Positions 1 through 5,927 of a stretch of 6,854 bases of DNA are shown in pieces (positions within the stretch are counted from its first letter, which is position 1; each line of letters begins with the position of its first letter). Made by a program: the position numbers and the translations under genes. The notes beneath the pieces are model-generated. The model worked only from the letters and a program-made list of their open reading frames with translations. It did not search any database and was not told the DNA's origin. Source of the DNA: an uncultured Atopostipes sp. (GTDB taxonomy: Bacteria > Bacillota > Bacilli > Lactobacillales > Carnobacteriaceae_A); assembly GCA_910588235.1 (NCBI GenBank), contig CAJUOQ010000060.1:1-6854 (forward strand). The letters run 5' to 3'.

Positions 1-2
1 AG

Positions 3-320
3 AAATCTATACCAAAAATTCGGGAATTAGTCCCCGAGAACTATTTTACACATACCTTAGTCACAAAAATGGAAGAAGAAGCACAGGAAAGGGGAATTGA
101 GACAGAAATTTGGGCAGTGGCGCAAGATAAAGCAGAAAAAGATATGGAAAAAGCAGATGTTTTATTAATTGGCCCTCAAATGCGTTTCATGAAGAAAAAG
201 TTAAAGAAAGTCGGAGATGAGATTGGAGTTCCAGTAGATTCAATTGATCCGATGGCTTATGGAAGAGTAGATGGAAAAGCTGTGTTGGATACAGCACTTG
301 AGTTATTAGACAATAAGTAG
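3..320 (+). CDS. PTS lactose/cellobiose-family EIIB component, 5'-incomplete (N-terminal phosphocysteine loop absent)
   Basis: EIIB of the lactose/cellobiose PTS family takes phosphate from EIIA on a cysteine near its N-terminus and passes it to the sugar bound in EIIC. From the LVTKM segment (bases 57-71) onward the protein matches the family well: EIWAV, then ADVLLIGPQMRF, then DPMAYGRVDGKAVLD near the C-terminus. The normal N-terminus (about 20 residues with a CS-G-MST loop) should lie directly before LVTKM. Here the frame stays open to the window edge, has no ATG/GTG/TTG start, and encodes IRELVPENYFTHT with no cysteine at all. The ATG at 69 has no Shine-Dalgarno and would drop the active site, so I do not accept it as the true start. 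IIC follows after 23 bases. The piece is either a truncated, inactive gene or the product of a junction (see findings). The family call is secure; functionality is doubtful. Confidence 0.8.
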   Translation, partial: KSIPKIRELVPENYFTHTLVTKMEEEAQERGIETEIWAVAQDKAEKDMEKADVLLIGPQMRFMKKKLKKVGDEIGVPVDSIDPMAYGRVDGKAVLDTALELLDNK

Positions 321-329
321 TTTAAATAT

Positions 330-346
330 AAGGAGGAATTTCCGTG
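330..346 (+). promoter_or_regulatory. Ribosome binding site that fixes a GTG start for IIC
   Basis: AAGGAGG at 330-336 lies 7 bases before GTG at 344-346. The next in-frame ATG (356) would be about 19 bases from this site, too far, so the GTG is the supported start. Confidence 0.85.
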
Positions 347-1621
347 GATAGATTCATGGAAGTACTAGAAGATATTCTAATGCCAATAGCTGATAAATTA
401 AATAATAACCTATATTTAACAGCTCTTAGAAACGGTTTTATGGTGGCGCTACCATTAATTATATTTGGTTCAATTTTCGTCGTTATTGCCAACTTTCCGT
501 TTTTGGATCAACTACTTGGTGAAGAAACATTTGCAGCTTATCAAGCTGCTTTAGGGCCAGCTTCAGAAGCAACACTAAGTATTATGGGACTCTTTGTTAT
601 TATGGGTATCGGTTATAAGATGGTAGAAGAACGTGGTGGAGAAGCTATTTATGGAGCAGCAGTAGCAATAGGTTCTTTTCTTATTTTAACACCACAAGAA
701 GTTGAAGGAGTCGGAGGAGTAATCCCAACGGGTGCGTTAGGTGCCGAAGGTATGTTTGTAGGTATTTTTACTGCATTTATTGCAGCTGAAATTTATCAAT
801 ATTTCGTTAGAAAAGACGTAACAATTAAAATGCCGGCAGGAGTGCCAGGAGCTGTTTCGCGGTCATTCAGTTCATTAATTCCAACGTCAATAACATTAAC
901 AATATTTTTAGCTATACGTATTATTTTTGGATTTACTAGTTTTAATACCGTTCAAAACTTTGTTTATACGATTATACAAGAGCCGTTAACAGCTCTAGGT
1001 AGTGGCTTACCAGCCACGTTAATAGCTGTTCTTTTGATTCAAGTGTTTTGGTTCTTTGGTTTACATGGTCAAATTATAGTGAACTCAGTATTTGATCCCA
1101 TTTGGTATTCTTTAAATGATCAAAACTTAGCAGCTTTCCAAGCTGGAGAAGAACCTCCAAATATTGTTACAAAACAATTCATTGATACATTCCTAGTCGG
1201 TATTGGTGGTACGGGTATGACCTTGGTTGTTGTTATTGCTATTTTATTTATGGCTAAAAGCCAACAGTTGAAACAATTAGGGCAACTAGGAGGACCACCT
1301 GGAATTTTTAATGTGAATGAGCCTGTTATTTTTGGATTGCCCATTGTTATGAATCCATTAATTATGATTCCGTGGTTGCTAGCACCTGTCGTCGTTGCAG
1401 CTGTAACATATTTTGCTATGTCAACTGGGTTTGTGCCAAAACCAGCTGGAATCATTGTTCCTTGGACGACACCTGTTCTTTTAAGCGGATATCTCGCAAC
1501 AGGAAACAATATTATGGGAGCTGTGATGCAATTAATAAATATGGGAATTGTCTTTGTTATTTGGCTCCCATTCATTCGATTATTAGATAGACAGTATTTT
1601 GGTGAAGAGCAAAGAATGTAA
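344..1621 (+). CDS. celB: PTS lactose/cellobiose-family EIIC permease
   Basis: This is the membrane channel of a beta-glucoside (cellobiose/lichenan-type) phosphotransferase system. It binds the disaccharide outside, reorients it, and presents it to phospho-EIIB inside. At 425 aa it has the usual length for the family (PTS_EIIC; ChbC/CelB group). Hydrophobic segments are visible near residues 31-51, 76-94, 101-117, 137-153, 178-198, 222-238, 281-303, 334-357 and 392-412. Two signature stretches are intact: FFGLHGQ with His241, and NVNEPVIFG with Glu326. These correspond to the conserved His and Glu that contact the sugar in the Bacillus cereus ChbC structure. The start is GTG, supported by a perfect ribosome site. 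It lies 23 bases after IIB and 78 bases before IIA, all on one strand, as in the lic operon. The exact sugar cannot be read from the sequence; cellobiose or another beta-glucoside is likely given the LicR regulator. Confidence 0.95.
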   Translation: MDRFMEVLEDILMPIADKLNNNLYLTALRNGFMVALPLIIFGSIFVVIANFPFLDQLLGEETFAAYQAALGPASEATLSIMGLFVIMGIGYKMVEERGGEAIYGAAVAIGSFLILTPQEVEGVGGVIPTGALGAEGMFVGIFTAFIAAEIYQYFVRKDVTIKMPAGVPGAVSRSFSSLIPTSITLTIFLAIRIIFGFTSFNTVQNFVYTIIQEPLTALGSGLPATLIAVLLIQVFWFFGLHGQIIVNSVFDPIWYSLNDQNLAAFQAGEEPPNIVTKQFIDTFLVGIGGTGMTLVVVIAILFMAKSQQLKQLGQLGGPPGIFNVNEPVIFGLPIVMNPLIMIPWLLAPVVVAAVTYFAMSTGFVPKPAGIIVPWTTPVLLSGYLATGNNIMGAVMQLINMGIVFVIWLPFIRLLDRQYFGEEQRM

Positions 1622-1650
1622 AAAAACGAATAATAAAATAGTTGAATATT

Positions 1651-1678
1651 CTTAATAGGTATTTTCTTTTCTATTAGG
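1651..1678 (+). other. Weak intercistronic hairpin between IIC and IIA
   Basis: CTTAATAG (1651-1658) can pair with CTATTAGG (1671-1678) over 8 positions, one of them G-T, with a 12-base loop. It lies in the 78-base gap between IIC and IIA, just upstream of the IIA ribosome site. There is no T-run after it, so it is not a terminator. It might affect mRNA stability or IIA translation, but such an AT-rich short stem could be chance. Confidence 0.25.
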
Positions 1679-1699
1679 GATTAGTAAGGAGATGGAAGA

Positions 1700-2011
1700 A
1701 TGGATGATAGATTGACCGAAATAGCTTTTCAAATTATCTTGTATGCTGGAAATGGTAAATCAAGTGCTATGGAAGCTATTCAAGAAGCAAAAGATGGTCA
1801 TTTTGAAACGGCAGACAAAAAGATCGAAGAAGCTAACAAAGAATTAAATAAAGCTCATGGATATCAAACAGAATTATTACAAAACGAAGCACAAGGAACA
1901 GGTTATGGCTTGAGTGTTATTTTAATACACTCTCAAGATCATTTGATGACATCGATGACTTTGAAAGATTTAGCAGTTGAAATAATAGAACTTCACAAAT
2001 TAAATCAATAG
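1700..2011 (+). CDS. PTS lactose/cellobiose-family EIIA component
   Basis: Soluble EIIA accepts phosphate from HPr on a histidine and hands it to EIIB. The 103-aa length and all-helical composition are typical of the family, which forms trimers. Visible motifs are the N-terminal IILYAGNGKSSAMEAIQEAK stretch (residues 12-31) and the active-site motif IHSQDHLMTSM with His77 as phosphoacceptor and Asp80 as the likely metal-binding residue at the trimer core (His78 and Asp81 in Lactococcus IIA-Lac, as I recall). The ATG at 1700 is preceded by AAGGAG (1686-1691) with 8 bases of spacing; an overlapping ATG at 1692 is in another frame. It sits between IIC and the glycosidase gene in the same operon. 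The gene appears intact. Confidence 0.95.
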   Translation: MDDRLTEIAFQIILYAGNGKSSAMEAIQEAKDGHFETADKKIEEANKELNKAHGYQTELLQNEAQGTGYGLSVILIHSQDHLMTSMTLKDLAVEIIELHKLNQ

Positions 2012-2026
2012 GAGGATTTCTTTATG
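2010..2026 (+). promoter_or_regulatory. Ribosome binding site of the glycosidase, overlapping the IIA stop codon
   Basis: AGGAGG at 2010-2015 begins inside the TAG stop of IIA (2009-2011) and stands 8 bases before ATG 2024. Such tight packing suggests that ribosomes finishing IIA feed directly into the glycosidase gene (translational coupling, inferred). Confidence 0.85.
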
Positions 2027-3409
2027 TCTTTAGATTATCAATTTCCCAAATCTTTTTGGTGGGGAAGTGCGGCTTCTGCTACTCAAACAGAAGGAAGTAA
2101 AAATGGTACATCAGGAGAAACTATTTGGGATGAGTGGTTTAAAGAAGAACCTAATCGATTTTTTGAAGGGGTTGGTCCTGACAAAACTTCTGATTTTTAC
2201 AACCGATACAAAGAAGATATTAAAAATATGAAGGATATCGGTCACAATACTTTTAGAATGTCGATCTCTTGGGCGCGATTAATTCCTGGTGGAAAAGGAA
2301 AAGTTAATCAAGAGGCTGTAGAATTTTACAATGCAGTCATTGATGAGTTACTTGCTAATGATATTGAACCATTTGTTAATCTTTTTCACTTTGATATGCC
2401 ATTAGAGATGCAAGAAAAAGGTGGATGGGAAAATAGGGAAGTCATTGATGCGTTTGTTACTTATGCTGAAACAGCTTTTGAATTGTTTGCTGATAGAGTT
2501 GAAACTTGGTTTACGTTCAACGAGCCAATTGTTCCAGTAGAAGGTGGCTATTTGTATGACTTTCATTATCCAAATGTCATTGACGCAAAAAGAGCGATTC
2601 AAGTCGCTTATAATACCATTATTGCTCATGCAAAAGTTGTTGAGTTATATCATAAAAATTATAACAACAAAATAGGCATTATTTTAAATTTAACACCATC
2701 TTACCCTAGAAGTAATCATCCAGCTGATCTAAAAGCTTCACGTATTTGTGATTTATTCTTTAATAGAAGTTTTTTAGATCCTACAGTCAAAGGTGAATTT
2801 CCTAAAGACTTAGTCACACTCTTAGAAGAGTATGGTCAATTACCTGAAACTAGACAAGGCGATGCTGAATTATTAAAGAATAATACTGTTGATTTACTTG
2901 GTGTGAATTATTATCAACCGAGACGTGTGAAAGCAAAAGAACATCTACCTAATCCTTATAGTCCATTCATGCCAGAGTGGTTCTTTGATAATTATGAGAT
3001 GGCAGGTAGAAAGATGAATCAGTACCGTGGATGGGAAATTTATGAAAAAGGTATTTATGACATAATGATTGATTTAAAAGAAAATTATGGAAATATTGAA
3101 TCATTTATTTCTGAAAATGGTATGGGTGTTCAAAATGAAGAACGTTTTATAAAAGATGGACGTATTGAAGATGATTACCGTATTGAATTCATTAAGGAAC
3201 ATTTAAAGTGGTTACATCGCGCAATTGAAGAAGGATGTAATGTAAAAGGATATCATTTATGGACTTTTGTAGATAACTGGTCATGGATGAATGCTTATAA
3301 AAATAGATATGGATTCTTTTCATTAGATTTAAAAACTCAAGAAAGAACGGCTAAAAAAAGTGCTTTATGGTATGCAGAAGTTTCTAAAAATAATGGATTT
3401 AATGATTAG
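2024..3409 (+). CDS. Glycoside hydrolase family 1 (probable 6-phospho-beta-glucosidase)
   Basis: This cytoplasmic enzyme probably hydrolyses the phosphorylated beta-glucoside delivered by the PTS, giving glucose 6-phosphate and glucose. At 461 aa it is full length for GH1. Landmarks in order: FWWGSAASATQTEG (residues 11-24, with Gln21 for glycone binding), NLFHFDMP with His122, the acid/base motif TFNEP with Glu167, the nucleophile motif ISENG with Glu364, and HLWTF with Trp413. The C-terminal loop DNWSWMNAYKNRYGF (417-431) has Ser420 and Tyr429 in the places used for phosphate binding in phospho-glycosidases, not the EW pair of plain beta-glucosidases, but the expected Lys two residues before the Tyr is Asn427, with Lys426 next to it. 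Ser-Trp at 420-421 resembles 6-phospho-beta-galactosidase LacG. The GH1 fold and catalytic pair are certain; the phospho-glucosidase assignment rests largely on the PTS operon. It starts 12 bases after IIA and takes the place of the GH4 LicH of the B. subtilis lic operon. Confidence 0.93.
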   Translation: MSLDYQFPKSFWWGSAASATQTEGSKNGTSGETIWDEWFKEEPNRFFEGVGPDKTSDFYNRYKEDIKNMKDIGHNTFRMSISWARLIPGGKGKVNQEAVEFYNAVIDELLANDIEPFVNLFHFDMPLEMQEKGGWENREVIDAFVTYAETAFELFADRVETWFTFNEPIVPVEGGYLYDFHYPNVIDAKRAIQVAYNTIIAHAKVVELYHKNYNNKIGIILNLTPSYPRSNHPADLKASRICDLFFNRSFLDPTVKGEFPKDLVTLLEEYGQLPETRQGDAELLKNNTVDLLGVNYYQPRRVKAKEHLPNPYSPFMPEWFFDNYEMAGRKMNQYRGWEIYEKGIYDIMIDLKENYGNIESFISENGMGVQNEERFIKDGRIEDDYRIEFIKEHLKWLHRAIEEGCNVKGYHLWTFVDNWSWMNAYKNRYGFFSLDLKTQERTAKKSALWYAEVSKNNGFND

Positions 3410-3423
3410 CTAAGTATATTATA

Positions 3424-3475
3424 TAACAAGTAAAGGCGTGCAATAGAACCATTATTGACACGCCTTTACTTGTTA
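3424..3475 (+). terminator. Long perfect hairpin at the end of the PTS operon (probable terminator)
   Basis: Seventeen perfectly paired positions: TAACAAGTAAAGGCGTG (3424-3440) against CACGCCTTTACTTGTTA (3459-3475). The stem continues for 4 more pairs (3441-3444 with 3454-3457) past a bulged A at 3458, leaving a 9-base loop. It begins 15 bases after the glycosidase stop and ends 53 bases before licR. It lacks a clear downstream T-run on either strand, so it may be an imperfect terminator, an attenuating or stabilising mRNA structure, or a protein-binding palindrome. Its place between operon and regulator favours a transcript 3' end. Confidence 0.6.
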
Positions 3476-3528
3476 AAAATATTTATAGAGCTTTTGTTCA
3501 ATGCTTTGAATGGAGAGTAGTTGTTTAT

Positions 3529-5475
3529 ATGGACACAAGAAAACGTAATATTTTAAAAGAACTCATGGCTTCAAATACTCCAATTACTGCTGGTTATTTA
3601 GGTCAAATTTTAGAAGTATCTTCGAGAACAATTAGAGAAGACATCAAAGATCTAAACCAAATTTTAAGCAAGCATGGTGCTGAGATTAAGTCCACTAGAG
3701 GAATAGGCTATGAATTAGAAATTATAGAGACTAAAGATTTTCATTCATTTTTAAGTGACCATTCTCAAAACACTATAGTGGACAATAAATTACCTAATTC
3801 TCCAGAAAGTCGGATTGTCTATATCATTAAAAAATTTTTACTATCCGAAAAATATATTAAATTGGAAGATTTAGCGGATGAAATGCATGTTAGTAAATCA
3901 ACTCTTCAGCTTGACTTAAAAAGCATTCGATCGATTTTAAAAAGTTATAATCTCCAATTGAATAGCTTGCCAAATTATGGTTTAAAAATTGAAGGGAAGG
4001 AGTTAAATAGACGATTTGCAATGTCAGAATATGTATTTAATCGAGATCATACCGCTCCCGATTTACTTTGGATTGATCAATTATCTACAATTACTCACTC
4101 TGACAAAGAAACGCTAACAAATATATGGCGTTTATTGATTAACAAACTGGATGAAAATAATGTATCTTTGTCAGATATTGCGGTGAATAATTTATTTGTT
4201 CATATCGCTATTGCATACAAACGTATTAAAAATGGACATAGTATTAATTTAGTACAAAAAGATTTAAAAGATATTGAGTCACAAAAAGAATATGAAGTAG
4301 CTAAAAACATTGTTAAAGAAGTTGAGCAAATTTGGCAAGTAAGTTTTCCTGATATTGAGGTTGCATATATTACTATTCATTTATTAGGTACTAAAATGAT
4401 TAATGAATCATTGGTTTCGGAGAAAAAAATTGAAAATATAATGGATAATAATATTAAAAGCCTAGCTATAAGTATGGTTGAATCTATCGATGATGAATTA
4501 AATTTAGGAATCCAAGGTGACACGGAATTACTCGTTGGTTTGTGTTTACATCTGAAGCCTGCATTGAATCGATACAAGTATGGTATGAATATTAGGAATC
4601 CCTTACTTAATGATATTAAAACTAATTATCCTTTAGCGTTTGAAGCAGGATTAATTGCTTCCCTCGTTTTATATGAGAAATTAAATATTACGATAGATGA
4701 AAATGAAATCGCTTATTTAGCATTACATATTGGCGCCGCAATAGAACGACAAAAATTAGAACACACCCCTAAGCGTTGCTATATAGTTTGTGCTTCTGGT
4801 GTAGGAAGTTCTCAGTTAATTCGTTATCGCATTGAATCGGAATTTCATTCGCAAATCATAGTAGAAGGAGTGACGGAATATTACAGAATCAATGAAATTC
4901 CGCTTAATAAAATTGATTTTATTATCAGTACAGTACCTATAAAACATGATTTACCTATTCCTATTATTGAAGTCAATGCTATTTTAAGCGAAAAAGATAT
5001 TACAAAAGTTGGGGAGTTTGTTGAATCTATCGAAGAAAAAATAGCAGAATATATTCCAAAAGAAAATCTTTTTTTGAATAAGTCTTTCTCTTCAAAAGAA
5101 GAAGTTATTGATTTTTTATCTTCAGTGGCTGAATCCAAAGATACTCTGCCTGATAACTACAAAGAAATGATCTATGAAAGAGAAGAAATAGCAACGACTG
5201 CTTATGGGAATTTAGTCGCCATACCCCATCCAATCTCGCCTCAATCTACTAAAACTTTTTTAACAATTTGTACCTTAGATAGTCCTATTAATTGGGATGA
5301 TAGAAAAGTTCAATTTGTATGCTTACTAAATGTTGAAGAAAATAGTAAAGAAAATTTACAAAGAATGTATGGATTATTAGGAAATATCGTAAATGATCCA
5401 GAATTGGTACGACAGTTGATAGAGGCTAAAAACTATCAAGAGTTTGTTTCCACAGTTATTAATATAAATGATTAA
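3529..5475 (+). CDS. licR: LicR-type PRD transcriptional activator (BglG/MtlR family)
   Basis: DNA-binding activator whose activity is set by PTS phosphorylation; in B. subtilis LicR switches on the lic operon when oligo-beta-glucosides arrive. Domains in order: N-terminal HTH (about 5-60), second Mga-type HTH (about 93-150), PRD1 (about 205-295) with His225 and His284, PRD2 (about 310-408) with His341 and His400, EIIB-like domain (about 415-505) with Cys421 in VCASGVGSS, and EIIA-like domain (about 510-645) with His567 in AIPHP. These six correspond, at constant offsets of 6 to 8, to the phosphorylation sites I recall for B. subtilis LicR (H219, H278, H333, H392, C413, H559), and the length (648 aa) is close. 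In that model HPr phosphorylation of PRDs activates, while phosphorylation of the EIIB/EIIA-like parts by the cognate permease inhibits. The ATG at 3529 is preceded by GGAGAG (3512-3517), slightly distant; no other in-frame start lies nearby. The gene appears intact. Confidence 0.95.
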   Translation: MDTRKRNILKELMASNTPITAGYLGQILEVSSRTIREDIKDLNQILSKHGAEIKSTRGIGYELEIIETKDFHSFLSDHSQNTIVDNKLPNSPESRIVYIIKKFLLSEKYIKLEDLADEMHVSKSTLQLDLKSIRSILKSYNLQLNSLPNYGLKIEGKELNRRFAMSEYVFNRDHTAPDLLWIDQLSTITHSDKETLTNIWRLLINKLDENNVSLSDIAVNNLFVHIAIAYKRIKNGHSINLVQKDLKDIESQKEYEVAKNIVKEVEQIWQVSFPDIEVAYITIHLLGTKMINESLVSEKKIENIMDNNIKSLAISMVESIDDELNLGIQGDTELLVGLCLHLKPALNRYKYGMNIRNPLLNDIKTNYPLAFEAGLIASLVLYEKLNITIDENEIAYLALHIGAAIERQKLEHTPKRCYIVCASGVGSSQLIRYRIESEFHSQIIVEGVTEYYRINEIPLNKIDFIISTVPIKHDLPIPIIEVNAILSEKDITKVGEFVESIEEKIAEYIPKENLFLNKSFSSKEEVIDFLSSVAESKDTLPDNYKEMIYEREEIATTAYGNLVAIPHPISPQSTKTFLTICTLDSPINWDDRKVQFVCLLNVEENSKENLQRMYGLLGNIVNDPELVRQLIEAKNYQEFVSTVININD

Positions 5476-5582
5476 TTGGTGCAATTTTAGGAAAGATCAA
5501 TCAAAATAAAAGAAAATTCTTTAATCTTTATCCTCTTAATTTAATAAATGAAAGTATTGAAAATAAGCAAAAATAATTCGTA

Positions 5583-5618
5583 GTGTTGATGGATTTCAGA
5601 TTCATTGACACCATTTTT
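5583..5618 (+). terminator. Probable Rho-independent terminator after licR
   Basis: GTGTTGATGGA (5583-5593) pairs with TTCATTGACAC (5601-5611) over 11 positions, three of them G-T, with loop TTTCAGA, followed by CA and a run of five T (5614-5618). It lies 107 bases after the licR stop and nothing nearer looks like a terminator. The TTGACA within its right arm (5605-5610) looks like a -35 box but is better explained as part of this stem. Confidence 0.5.
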
Positions 5619-5621
5619 ATA

Positions 5622-5630
5622 TGATAAAAT
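5622..5630 (+). promoter_or_regulatory. Probable extended -10 promoter for the two-gene unit
   Basis: TG (5622-5623), one base, then TAAAAT (5625-5630) fits an extended -10 element in an AT-rich stretch. It is the best promoter-like site in the gap after licR and would give a leader of about 50 bases before the ATG at 5690. The only strong -35-like hexamer, TTGACA at 5605-5610, is 14 bases away, which is too short; TTCATT at 5601-5606 has 18-base spacing but is a weak match. A perfect TATAAT at 5652-5657 lacks a -35 box. Confidence 0.45.
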
Positions 5631-5689
5631 AAAAAAAGGCCAGTGAACCCCTATAATTAAATCACCACAACATAATTAGGAGGATTCAC

Positions 5690-5878
5690 ATGACCTATTC
5701 ATATTCTATACGAAAAACTATCAGAAAGATGAAATATTATGTTTCGAGAAGAGTTGTTAGAAGAGAGTGTCAAGGGCTTAATATCTATCCAGAACATCAA
5801 AAAATGATTAAAAGTCTGACACACAATTTTGAAAAAAATCAATCAGTTGTAAGTCAAATCATCGAGGAATATAATTGA
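5690..5878 (+). CDS. Small basic protein of unknown function (62 aa)
   Basis: I do not recognise this protein. It has an excellent ribosome site (AGGAGG at 5678-5683, 6 bases before the ATG) and its own probable promoter, which supports a real gene despite the short length. The N-terminal half is strongly basic (many Arg and Lys in residues 8-26, including RRVVRRE), with no signal peptide or membrane segment, suggesting a cytoplasmic, possibly nucleic-acid-binding protein. The C-terminal part (residues 43-62, ending NQSVVSQIIEEYN) looks helical and is loosely reminiscent of the second helix of ribbon-helix-helix proteins, but this is too little to assign a fold. The lipoprotein gene follows after 49 bases with no visible terminator between, so the two are probably co-transcribed. 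Confidence 0.7.
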   Translation: MTYSYSIRKTIRKMKYYVSRRVVRRECQGLNIYPEHQKMIKSLTHNFEKNQSVVSQIIEEYN

Positions 5879-5927
5879 GTTAGATAAAAAAGATAGGAAC
5901 AATTGTTAATATACTGGAGGTAGAAAA

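Noticed and set aside
69..320. ATG at 69 as the true start of EIIB
   Set aside because: No Shine-Dalgarno precedes it, the homologous segment LVTKM begins upstream, and the product would lack the active-site loop.
1120..1575. Long minus-strand open frame inside the EIIC gene
   Set aside because: It is antisense to a clear EIIC, has no ribosome site, and its composition is the mirror of a membrane-protein gene.
1804..1817. CcpA (cre) site TGAAACGGCAGACA in the IIA gene
   Set aside because: The central CG is shifted by one position relative to the cre consensus; the operon promoter, where a cre would be expected, lies outside the window.
4377..5138. Two minus-strand frames inside licR
   Set aside because: They lie antisense to conserved PRD, EIIB-like and EIIA-like coding sequence and show no recognisable motifs or start signals.
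5474..5486. AATTG-GTG-CAATT hairpin at the licR stop as terminator
   Set aside because: Only 5 AT-rich pairs and no T-run beyond three bases; too weak.
5605..5610. TTGACA as a consensus -35 box
   Set aside because: Spacing to the best -10 (TAAAAT 5625-5630) is only 14 bases and no good -10 lies at 17; the hexamer is explained by the hairpin arm.
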